From Lactobacillus sp. (lineage in GTDB: Bacteria; Bacillota; Bacilli; Lactobacillales; Lactobacillaceae): a stretch of 10,891 nt of DNA. Shown one piece after another: positions 1 to 6,727 of the stretch. The stretch covers positions 16,780 to 27,670 of the forward strand of contig JAAVAW010000002.1 of NCBI GenBank assembly GCA_014803905.1, in the 5' to 3' direction. Position numbers and translations under genes: made by a program. The notes under the pieces are model-generated. The model made no database searches. It was not told the origin of the DNA and saw only the letters and a program-made list of their open reading frames with translations. Position 1 is the stretch's first letter. Each line of letters opens with the position of its first letter.

Positions 1-1716
1 GACAAATTCATTCGTACTACTGATGAAGAACATGTGGCTGCAGTTCAAAAGATTTTTGAACGTTTATTAAAACAAGGCGATATTTATCTGGGCGAATATC
101 AGGGCTGGTATTCAGTAGAAGATGAAGAATACTTTACTGAATCTCAATTAGCCGAAGTTTATAAAGATGATAACGGCAAAGTGATCGGGGGTAAGGCACC
201 TTCTGGACATGAAGTTAAACTAATTAAAGAACCATCTTATTTCTTTAGAATGAGTAAATATGCTGATCGATTACTTGATTACTACAATGAACATCCTGAA
301 TTCATCTTGCCTCATTCACGTGAAAAAGAAATGGTAAATAACTTCATTAAGCCAGGTCTTGAAGATCTATCAGTAACTAGAACTACAGTTAACTGGGGAA
401 TTCCTGTACCTAGTGATCCGAAACATGTGGTTTATGTATGGATTGATGCTCTTTCCAATTATATTTCGGCTCTTGGCTATGGTTCAGATAATGATTCATT
501 ATTTGAAAAATATTGGCCTGCAGATGTGCATTTGGTAGGTAAAGAAATTGTTCGTTTCCATACCATTTATTGGCCAATTATGTTGATGGCTTTGGATTTA
601 CCACTTCCTAAACAAATATTTGGTCATGGCTGGGTTTTGATGAAAGATGGGAAAATGTCAAAATCTAAAGGAAATGCCGTATATCCTGAAATGATAGTAG
701 AACGCTATGGATTAGATGCTTTACGTTACTACTTAATGCGTGAAATTCCATTTGGTAGTGATGGAATCTTTACTCCCGAAGATTTTGTTGAAAGAGTTAA
801 CTTTGATTTAGCCAATGATTTGGGTAATCTTTTAAATAGAACTGTCTCTATGATTAATCAATATCAAGATGGTATGGTAGCTCCTGTAAGTGAAACCGAA
901 GATGAATTTGCAAAGAGCTTACGTGAAACAGCCCAAGCAACAATTGATACTTACTACCAAAAGATGGATCAATTGCACTTTTCTCAAGCATTAGATGAAA
1001 TTTGGAAACTTATTTCACGTGCTAATAAATATATTGATGAAACTACTCCTTGGGTCTTAAATAAAGAAGGCAAAAAAGAAGAACTTTCACGTGTGATGAG
1101 TAATTTAGCTGAAAGTTTACGCTTAGTTGCGCTTTTAATCCAACCAGTGATGACAGAAAGTCCGGCTAAAATGTTTGCTCAATTAGGTTTGGATTTAGAT
1201 GACGAAGAAGCAAATGTTCTAGAGTGGGGCGGCTATAACTGGGATAACAAAGTAACTGAAAAACCAACGCCAATTTTTCCACGTTTGAAGAACGAAGAAG
1301 AAGTTAAATATATTAAAGAACAAATGGCTAAGGCTAAGCCAAAAAAGGCTACTCGTAGTCAACAAAAGGAAGCTCAAAAAGAAGCCAAGACCATTACAAT
1401 TGACGACTTTGATAAAGTTGAAATGAAGGTCGGTCAAATTTTGAATGTGGAACCGGTTAAAGGCTCTAATAAATTATTAGCCTTTAAGTTAGACTTTGGT
1501 GAAGCAGAACCTCGTCAAATATTGAGTGGAATCGCTAAGTTTTATCCTGACTATGAAGAATTAGTTGGTAAAAAAGTTGTAGCTGTAACCAACTTGAAAC
1601 CAAGAAAGATGTTAGGTCATTTAAGTCAAGGTATGCTTTTGTCAAGTGAAAAAGATGGCCAGATCAAGTTAAGTCTTGTTGGTGATGAACATGAAGTGGG
1701 AGCGATTCTTGGCTAA
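1..1716 (+). CDS. metG: Methionyl-tRNA synthetase, 3' part (5' end outside the window)
   Basis: The enzyme charges tRNA-Met with methionine in the cytoplasm, using ATP. The reading frame is open from base 1, so the true start and the HIGH signature lie upstream; 571 codons remain, and about 90-100 residues are probably missing compared with the usual ~660. Visible parts are the rest of the Rossmann catalytic core with the KMSKS loop (652-666, in the context GKMSKSKGN), the anticodon-binding helical domain, a Lys/Glu-rich linker (about 1280-1390), and a C-terminal EMAPII/Trbp111-like tRNA-binding domain (about 1393-1713). The connective-peptide region (about 106-240), where Bacillus-type MetRS has two cysteine pairs for zinc, has none here. 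The stop shares one base with the tatD start (TAATG), so the two are probably translationally coupled. An internal GTG at 34 opens the same frame but is not the start. Confidence 0.97.
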   Translation, partial: DKFIRTTDEEHVAAVQKIFERLLKQGDIYLGEYQGWYSVEDEEYFTESQLAEVYKDDNGKVIGGKAPSGHEVKLIKEPSYFFRMSKYADRLLDYYNEHPEFILPHSREKEMVNNFIKPGLEDLSVTRTTVNWGIPVPSDPKHVVYVWIDALSNYISALGYGSDNDSLFEKYWPADVHLVGKEIVRFHTIYWPIMLMALDLPLPKQIFGHGWVLMKDGKMSKSKGNAVYPEMIVERYGLDALRYYLMREIPFGSDGIFTPEDFVERVNFDLANDLGNLLNRTVSMINQYQDGMVAPVSETEDEFAKSLRETAQATIDTYYQKMDQLHFSQALDEIWKLISRANKYIDETTPWVLNKEGKKEELSRVMSNLAESLRLVALLIQPVMTESPAKMFAQLGLDLDDEEANVLEWGGYNWDNKVTEKPTPIFPRLKNEEEVKYIKEQMAKAKPKKATRSQQKEAQKEAKTITIDDFDKVEMKVGQILNVEPVKGSNKLLAFKLDFGEAEPRQILSGIAKFYPDYEELVGKKVVAVTNLKPRKMLGHLSQGMLLSSEKDGQIKLSLVGDEHEVGAILG

Positions 1717-2486
1717 TGGAACTTTTTGATTCACACACTCATTTAAATGATGAGCCATTTAGAGGAAAAGAAGAGTTTTATTTAGAACGAGCTGAAAACC
1801 TTGGTGTGACTCAAGCAGCAGTTGCTGGACAAGATCCTGACTTTAATGAACGAGCAATAGATTTAAGTGAACGTTTTGATAATTTATATGCAATCGTAGG
1901 TTTTTGCCCTGATGTAGCTAAGGATTTTGATCAAGCCGCGAAAGATAAACTAATTGAGCAATTGCAACTGGATAAAACAGTAGCTTTAGGAGAAATTGGT
2001 CTTGATTATTATTGGGATGAATCGCCACGCAATATTCAACGTAAAGTTTTTGCAGAACAATTAGAAATTGCTCATGAATTAAAGATGCCGGTTAATATTC
2101 ACACCCGTGATGCCTTTGAAGATACATATGAAATCTTGAAAAATAGCCAAGTGGGAGAATATGGTGGCATTTTGCATAATTTTAATGGCGATCCAGAATG
2201 GATGAAGAAATTTTTAGACTTAGGAATGATGATGTCTTTTTCAGGGGTCGTATCATTTACTAAAGCAACTGATGTTCATGCATCGGCTAAAGCTGTTCCT
2301 TGGGATCATATGTTGATTGAAACAGATGCCCCATATCTCACTCCTAAACCTTATCGGGGTAAGCAAAATGAAACGGGCTATGTACATTATGTTGCACAAG
2401 CAATTGCTGATCTACGTAATGTATCACTAGATGAAGTTGCTGCTCACACTTATGAAAATGCGATGAATATATATGGAATCAAATAA
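1716..2486 (+). CDS. tatD: TatD-family metal-dependent DNase / hydrolase
   Basis: This 256-residue TIM-barrel amidohydrolase-superfamily protein is a TatD/YabD type. Relatives are metal-dependent 3'-5' exonucleases or DNases, and the physiological substrate is usually uncertain. The expected metal ligands are all visible: H7 and H9 in SHTHL, E93 in GEIGLDYYW, H129 in NIHTRD, H154 in HNFNGD and D204 in ETDAPYLTP. Its length is normal for the family. The ATG overlaps the metG stop by one base and a weak purine-rich GGGAG lies just upstream inside metG, which suggests coupling. The end overlaps rnmV by 14 bases. A position between metG and rnmV matches the common Firmicutes order. No signal peptide or membrane segment is seen, so it is cytoplasmic. 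The family call is firm; the exact substrate is not. Confidence 0.95.
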   Translation: MELFDSHTHLNDEPFRGKEEFYLERAENLGVTQAAVAGQDPDFNERAIDLSERFDNLYAIVGFCPDVAKDFDQAAKDKLIEQLQLDKTVALGEIGLDYYWDESPRNIQRKVFAEQLEIAHELKMPVNIHTRDAFEDTYEILKNSQVGEYGGILHNFNGDPEWMKKFLDLGMMMSFSGVVSFTKATDVHASAKAVPWDHMLIETDAPYLTPKPYRGKQNETGYVHYVAQAIADLRNVSLDEVAAHTYENAMNIYGIK

Positions 2487-3033
2487 TAAACATTTTAATG
2501 CAGTAGTTATTGTTGAGGGACGTGACGATACCAAAAGATTAAAACAATTTTTCCCGGGTATTGAGACCATTGAAACTAATGGATCTGAAGTATCTCATGA
2601 AACTTTAGCTGAAATAAGGAAATTAGCTGAAACACGGGAAATAATTGTTTTTACTGATCCAGATTACAATGGTGAAAGAATACGACGTCTAGTAACTGAA
2701 GTAGTCCCTACGGCTAAGCAAGCCTTTATTACTCGTAAAGAAGGAGAACCAACTAAGCGAGGAAATAGTCTAGGAGTTGAACATGCTTCTAAAGCAGTAC
2801 TTGAACGTGCTCTAAGTGAGTTACATGAAATTCAACCAAAACCAAGTGATATTACACGTGAAAAATATTTGGCTTTGGGACTTGGGATGGGTCCTAATGC
2901 TAGAAAGTTAAGAGAAAAAGTAGGTATTGAGTTAGGTATAGGTTATGGGAATGCCAAACAATTTTTACGACGTTTAGAAATGTTTGGGATCACCTATGCT
3001 CAATTAGAGGAGGCAGTTAATCATGTCAAATAG
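2473..3033 (+). CDS. rnmV: Ribonuclease M5 (5S rRNA maturation)
   Basis: RNase M5 cleaves precursor 5S rRNA on both sides of the mature molecule in low-GC Gram-positives, with ribosomal protein L18 bound. The 186-residue protein starts with a Toprim domain: the catalytic glutamate is E15 in VEGRDD and the DxD pair is D62/D64 in FTDPDYNGERIRR. The segment GVEHAS and the C-terminal KIGY-like GIGYGNAKQFLRRL region are typical of RNase M5 rather than of other Toprim proteins. The ATG lies inside the end of tatD (14-base overlap), so translation is probably coupled. Its stop overlaps the rsmA start by 11 bases. Pairing with rsmA puts two rRNA-processing enzymes side by side, as in Bacillus. Confidence 0.96.
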   Translation: MESNNKHFNAVVIVEGRDDTKRLKQFFPGIETIETNGSEVSHETLAEIRKLAETREIIVFTDPDYNGERIRRLVTEVVPTAKQAFITRKEGEPTKRGNSLGVEHASKAVLERALSELHEIQPKPSDITREKYLALGLGMGPNARKLREKVGIELGIGYGNAKQFLRRLEMFGITYAQLEEAVNHVK

Positions 3034-3910
3034 TATGCCAATCGCCAATCCGGTAAGAACCCAAGCAATTGTAAATCGTTACTTTATGCATGCTAAGAAA
3101 AATTTGGGACAAAATTTTTTGGTAGATATCGCCGCAATTAAGGGGATTGTAACTGCTGCCGATATTCAACCGGGAGATCAGGTAATTGAAATCGGTCCAG
3201 GTATTGGCTCTTTGACAGAACAATTGTTACTTGCAGGAGCTAAGGTGTTAGCTTATGAAGTTGATGAAGATTTACCAGAAATTTTACATAATGAGTTACC
3301 TCATACTGTGGATAATCAGCCTTTAACTGATCGTTTTAAATTAGTGATGAAGGATGTTTTAAAGGCTAATTTTCAAGAAGATACTGCGGGTTTTCTAGAT
3401 TTAAACAAACCGGTTAAAATTGTGGCTAATTTGCCTTACTACATCACTACTCCGATAATTTTTGACTTAATTAATAGTGATTTGAAATTTATTAGTTTGA
3501 CCTTGATGATGCAAAAAGAAGTGGCTGAACGATTAGTGGCTCATCCTAAAACTAAGGCTTATGGACCTTTAACAATTGCAGTTCAATCACGAATGAAAGT
3601 TGAACTGGCTGAAGAAGTAAAAAGCACTTCTTTTATGCCACGACCAAAAGTGGATTCAGCAGTTGTTGTTCTCACTCCTTTAGTTGATAAATATGATATT
3701 AAAGATGAAAAGTTCTTTAATCATGTAGTAAAAGTATGCTTCTCCCAAAGAAGAAAAACTTTATCTAATAACTTAAAAGCTTTTATTAAAGACAAAGATG
3801 AACGAGAAAAATTAATTACTGATCTTGGTTTTGATTTGCGCGTTCGCCCAGAAGAATTAACAATTAATGATTTTATCGCTTTAACAAATGCATTAAAAAA
3901 GCTTAGCTGA
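3023..3910 (+). CDS. rsmA: 16S rRNA (adenine1518-N6/adenine1519-N6)-dimethyltransferase
   Basis: RsmA (KsgA) uses S-adenosylmethionine to dimethylate two adjacent adenines in the 3'-terminal hairpin of 16S rRNA late in 30S assembly. The 295-residue protein shows the family's N-terminal GQNFLVD (residues 29-35), SAM-binding motif I IEIGPGIGSLT (55-65), the substrate-adenine motif NLPYY (136-140), and a C-terminal helical domain containing CFSQRRKTLSNNL. The ATG at 3023 is supported by AGAGGAGG at 3006-3013, inside rnmV; a second in-frame ATG at 3035 has worse spacing. Loss of this activity in other bacteria causes kasugamycin resistance. It is the last gene of the metG-tatD-rnmV-rsmA cluster. 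The only hairpin after it is a weak 6-bp stem overlapping its stop, so some read-through into veg is likely. Confidence 0.97.
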   Translation: MSNSMPIANPVRTQAIVNRYFMHAKKNLGQNFLVDIAAIKGIVTAADIQPGDQVIEIGPGIGSLTEQLLLAGAKVLAYEVDEDLPEILHNELPHTVDNQPLTDRFKLVMKDVLKANFQEDTAGFLDLNKPVKIVANLPYYITTPIIFDLINSDLKFISLTLMMQKEVAERLVAHPKTKAYGPLTIAVQSRMKVELAEEVKSTSFMPRPKVDSAVVVLTPLVDKYDIKDEKFFNHVVKVCFSQRRKTLSNNLKAFIKDKDEREKLITDLGFDLRVRPEELTINDFIALTNALKKLS

Positions 3911-3925
3911 TTTCTTGCTGAAATC
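3909..3925 (+). repeat. Short inverted repeat at the rsmA stop
   Basis: GATTTC and GAAATC form a perfect 6-bp stem with a 5-base loop that begins in the rsmA stop codon. Only a short, broken T-rich stretch follows, so it would be a weak terminator at best. The veg -35 hexamer sits in the loop and the first base of the right arm. Confidence 0.4.
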
Positions 3926-3943
3926 TAATTATTGTGGTAAAAT
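3915..3943 (+). promoter_or_regulatory. Promoter of veg
   Basis: TTGCTG (3915-3920) and TAAAAT (3938-3943) are separated by 17 bases, and TGG immediately precedes the -10, giving an extended -10. Transcription should start near 3950, about 20 bases before the veg start. The strength fits the known very active veg promoter of Bacillus subtilis. Confidence 0.8.
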
Positions 3944-3970
3944 ACTCCCGAAAAGGGAGCGTGAAATCCA

Positions 3971-4210
3971 GTGCCAACAACACTTAATGCAATTAAAGCA
4001 GATTTAGATTCTCACTTAGGTGAAAGTCTTGTAGTCGTAGCCCAGGCAGGGCGCAAAAAGGTTACTCGTAGAAAGGGTACTTTAACTAAGACTTATCGTG
4101 CCGTATTCGTAGTTGATTTGGATCAAGAACAAAATAATTTTGAACGTGTTTCATACAGTTATACTGATCTTTTAACAAAGAATATTGAACTAGAATTTGA
4201 AGAATTATAG
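3971..4210 (+). CDS. veg: Veg family protein
   Basis: Veg is a small conserved Firmicutes protein (79 residues here, about 86 in Bacillus subtilis). In B. subtilis it is very strongly transcribed and has been linked to biofilm matrix expression through SinR; that partner is not expected in lactobacilli, so its role here is open. The sequence shows a short N-terminal helix (LNAIKADLDSHLGE), then a basic stretch GRKKVTRRKGTLTKTYRAVFVV that suggests an SH3-like beta barrel, and an acidic C-terminus. The GTG start at 3971 is supported by GGGAG at 3955-3959 and by agreement with the family N-terminus. It has its own strong promoter and a terminator after it, so it is probably transcribed alone. 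The position between rsmA and purR is conserved in Firmicutes. Confidence 0.93.
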   Translation: MPTTLNAIKADLDSHLGESLVVVAQAGRKKVTRRKGTLTKTYRAVFVVDLDQEQNNFERVSYSYTDLLTKNIELEFEEL

Positions 4211-4248
4211 TTTTCATTTCTTTAATTAAAAATTGAATATTTACGAAT

Positions 4249-4285
4249 AATCACTAGGATTTTTAGCAATTCTAGTGATTTTTCT
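4249..4285 (+). terminator. Rho-independent terminator after veg
   Basis: A 13-bp stem (4249-4261 with 4268-4280, one G-T wobble) encloses the loop TTTAGC and is followed by a T-rich run. It should end veg transcripts before purR. Confidence 0.85.
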
Positions 4286-4339
4286 TTATATTCAGAGTAT
4301 TATTAATAAAAAATGTTTTGTTTTTAGGAAGGTGGAGCA

Positions 4340-5173
4340 ATGAAACGATCAGAAAGACTAGTTGATATGGTGAAGTACTTAATGGATCATCCCCATACTT
4401 TGATTGCCTTGCCATTTTTTGCAGAGCGCTATGATGCGGCAAAATCATCAATTTCAGAAGATTTAACTATTTTGAGAAATACTTTGGCTGGAAATAAAGA
4501 TGGCATTTTGGAAACCGTAGCCGGTGCAGCAGGGGGAGTACGCTATATTCCTTTTATGGGGAAGCAGGCAGCAGCCAGCTTTTTGCGTGATCTTGCTGAT
4601 CGTGTGGAAAATCCTGACCGTATTTTACCCGGAAACTTTATTTATTTTTCTGATATTTTAGGTTCACCTCAAGATTTACAAAATATCGGTAAATTAATTG
4701 CTACCAAATATGCTTTTAGTAAAGTTGATTATGTAATGACCGTTGAAACAAAAGGACTTACTGTAGCTCAAGCTGTTAGTCGATTCCTAAATGTTCCGTT
4801 TGTGTTAGTAAGACGTCAACCAAAAATCACTGAAGGAGCTACTATTTCTGTAAATTATGTTGCTTCATCTAGTGAACGTGTGGAAAAGATGGAGCTTGCT
4901 AAAAGGAGCTTACCAAGTGATTCGAATGTGTTAATCGTTGATGATTTCATGCGTGGCGGTGGTACACTCACAGGAATGGAAGAGTTAGTAAAAGAATTTA
5001 ATTGTCACGTAGCTGGAATGGCGGTTTTGTGTGAAAGCAAATATGCTTCTCGTAAGGTAGTAGATGATTATCAATCTTTAATTAAAATAGCCGAAGTTGA
5101 CCGAAATAAAAAATTAATAAAAGTTCAAACAGGGAATATATTAGATCAAATAAACTTTGACCGTTTTTCATAA
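4340..5173 (+). CDS. purR: Pur operon repressor (PRPP-responsive)
   Basis: Gram-positive PurR binds PurBox DNA to control purine synthesis and transport genes, and PRPP is its effector. The 277-residue protein has an N-terminal winged-helix DNA-binding domain (about 1-72, with RSERLVDMVKYL and KSSISEDLTILR) and a phosphoribosyltransferase-fold domain (about 80-270). The PRPP-binding loop is visible as DDFMRGGGT (201-209), the PurR variant of the PRTase motif. The protein is a regulator, not an enzyme, and is unrelated to the LacI-type PurR of E. coli. The start is supported by AGGAAGG (4326-4332) a short way upstream. No consensus promoter stands out in 4286-4339. Its neighbour prs makes its effector, and glmU lies between them, an order common in Bacilli. 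Confidence 0.96.
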   Translation: MKRSERLVDMVKYLMDHPHTLIALPFFAERYDAAKSSISEDLTILRNTLAGNKDGILETVAGAAGGVRYIPFMGKQAAASFLRDLADRVENPDRILPGNFIYFSDILGSPQDLQNIGKLIATKYAFSKVDYVMTVETKGLTVAQAVSRFLNVPFVLVRRQPKITEGATISVNYVASSSERVEKMELAKRSLPSDSNVLIVDDFMRGGGTLTGMEELVKEFNCHVAGMAVLCESKYASRKVVDDYQSLIKIAEVDRNKKLIKVQTGNILDQINFDRFS

Positions 5174-5188
5174 TGAAAATGCTATAAT
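5157..5188 (+). promoter_or_regulatory. Promoter of glmU
   Basis: A consensus TATAAT (5183-5188) preceded by TGC makes a strong extended -10, just after the purR stop. TTGACC (5157-5162) could act as a -35, though its 20-base spacing is long. The expected start is near 5195. purR read-through may also feed glmU, since no terminator separates them. Confidence 0.7.
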
Positions 5189-5225
5189 TAATTTATATTA
5201 ACTATAGTGAAGGGATCAAAAATAA

Positions 5226-6611
5226 ATGGATAAATATGTTGTAATTCTAGCTGCAGGTAAAGGAACTAGAATGAAGTCAAAGCTTTACAAAGTTTTACAC
5301 AAAGTTTGTGGAAAAACTATGGTAGAACATGTAGTAGATGCTGCAAAGGGTACGAATCCAACTGAAATTGTAACTGTGGTTGGTACTGGTGCTGCCAAAG
5401 TAAAGGATGTCCTTGCTGGGCAATCTGACTTTGCTTTTCAAAAAGAACAATTGGGTACTGGTGATGCTGTTATGGCAGCTAGTGACTTATTGGCAAATAA
5501 AGATGGTGTTACTTTAGTTGCTACGGGAGACACACCTTTGTTTACAAGCGAAACATTTAATAATTTGTTTGCTAAACATGAAGCAGATGGTAATAGTGCT
5601 ACTGTTTTAACTGCTAAAGCGCCTAATCCATTTGGCTATGGTCGTATTATCCGTGATGATAATGGAAATGTTTTGCGTATTGTTGAACAAAAAGATGGTA
5701 CGCCTGAAGACTTAGCAGTCGATGAAATTAATACTGGTGTATTTGCCTTTAATAATAAAGAACTATTTGAGGCTTTAAAACAAGTTGGTAATGATAATGC
5801 TCAAGGTGAATACTATCTTACAGATGTTTTAGAAATTATGCGTAAAGCTGGTAAAAAAGTAGGCGCTTATCAAATGCCTGACTTTAGCGAAAGCTTAGGA
5901 GTAAATGACCGTATTGCTTTAGCTCAAGCAACCAAGATTATGCAAAAACGTATTAATGAAGCACATATGCGTGATGGAGTTTCATTTATTGATCCTGATA
6001 CTGCTTATATTGATGCTGGGGTAAAAATTGGCAACGATACAGTGATTGAAGGTAATGTAGTTATTAAAGGAAATACCGTAATTGGCAGTGACTGCTACAT
6101 TACCAATGGTTCACGTATCATTGATTCAAAGATTGGTGATGGTGTTACTATTACATCTTCAACCATTGAAGAATCTGAAATGGATGATAACTCAGATATT
6201 GGTCCTAATTCACACTTACGTCCAAAAGCTAAAATTGGTAAAAAAGCCCATATTGGTAATTTTGTGGAAATCAAGAAGGCGGAAATTGGTGAAAATACTA
6301 AAGTTGGACATTTAACTTATGTTGGGGATGCAACTTTAGGTAAGGATATTAACATTGGTTGTGGAACTATCTTTTCTAACTATGATGGAGTTAAGAAATT
6401 CCATACTAATGTTGGTGACCATTCCTTTATTGGAGCAGGAGCAACCATTATTGCTCCAGTAAATATTGCTGATCATGCGTTTGTAGCAGCTGATTCTACG
6501 ATTACTAAAGATGTTGATCGCTATGACATGGCGATTGCCCGTGGACGTCAAACTAATAAGCCAGATTACTGGCATAAATTACCTTTATCTAAAGATAAAG
6601 AATGGGAATAA
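5226..6611 (+). CDS. glmU: Bifunctional UDP-GlcNAc pyrophosphorylase / glucosamine-1-phosphate acetyltransferase
   Basis: GlmU acetylates glucosamine-1-phosphate with acetyl-CoA and then couples the product to UTP, giving UDP-GlcNAc for peptidoglycan and other wall polymers. The 461-residue length is typical. The N-terminal uridyltransferase domain carries the nucleotide loop LAAGKGTRMKSK (8-19), GDTP with D102, and the EQKDGTPED segment. The C-terminal half (about 250-450) is a left-handed beta helix with many hexapeptide repeats such as IGNDTV and IGDGVT. The acetyltransferase histidine is H362 in VGHLTYVGDA. The ATG has GAAGGGA at 5209-5215, 10 bases upstream. It sits between purR and prs as in other Firmicutes, with its own promoter and a following terminator. 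Confidence 0.98.
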   Translation: MDKYVVILAAGKGTRMKSKLYKVLHKVCGKTMVEHVVDAAKGTNPTEIVTVVGTGAAKVKDVLAGQSDFAFQKEQLGTGDAVMAASDLLANKDGVTLVATGDTPLFTSETFNNLFAKHEADGNSATVLTAKAPNPFGYGRIIRDDNGNVLRIVEQKDGTPEDLAVDEINTGVFAFNNKELFEALKQVGNDNAQGEYYLTDVLEIMRKAGKKVGAYQMPDFSESLGVNDRIALAQATKIMQKRINEAHMRDGVSFIDPDTAYIDAGVKIGNDTVIEGNVVIKGNTVIGSDCYITNGSRIIDSKIGDGVTITSSTIEESEMDDNSDIGPNSHLRPKAKIGKKAHIGNFVEIKKAEIGENTKVGHLTYVGDATLGKDINIGCGTIFSNYDGVKKFHTNVGDHSFIGAGATIIAPVNIADHAFVAADSTITKDVDRYDMAIARGRQTNKPDYWHKLPLSKDKEWE

Positions 6612-6623
6612 TTTAAATATTTT

Positions 6624-6655
6624 AAGAAGAGCCAATTAAGTTTGACTCTTTTTTT
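6624..6655 (+). terminator. Rho-independent terminator after glmU
   Basis: AAGAG (6627-6631) pairs with CTCTT (6646-6650), with an inner CAA/TTG stem across one mismatch, followed by a run of T. The stem is imperfect and A/T-rich, so some read-through into prs is plausible. Confidence 0.7.
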
Positions 6656-6662
6656 ATAGAAT

Positions 6663-6693
6663 TTGCGCACAAACCGTATTTTTTTGCTATTAT
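6663..6693 (+). promoter_or_regulatory. Promoter of prs
   Basis: TATTAT (6688-6693) directly preceded by TGC forms an extended -10. TTGCGC (6663-6668) is a possible -35 with a long 19-base spacer. Transcription would start near 6700, about 28 bases before the prs start. Confidence 0.65.
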
Positions 6694-6727
6694 TAGGTAG
6701 GAATGTAAGTTTTTTGTGGAGGAAACT

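Noticed and set aside
1219..1437. Hydrophobic, Phe-rich minus-strand frame opposite metG
   Set aside because: The apparent membrane character comes from antisense of the Lys/Glu-rich linker codons of MetRS.
3026..3223. Minus-strand open frame opposite the start of rsmA
   Set aside because: No initiation signals, and it lies wholly opposite conserved coding sequence.
4286..4339. A purR promoter (TATTAT at 4298-4303 or TATATT at 4287-4292)
   Set aside because: Neither has a credible -35 or extended -10, and the region is so AT-rich that such hexamers are expected by chance.
4211..4339. A riboswitch or small RNA gene between veg and purR
   Set aside because: Apart from the terminator hairpin the stretch is plain A/T-rich sequence with no further structure that I can see.
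6082..6315. Plus-strand open frame inside glmU
   Set aside because: It is a shifted reading of the hexapeptide repeats of GlmU, low in complexity, with no start signal.
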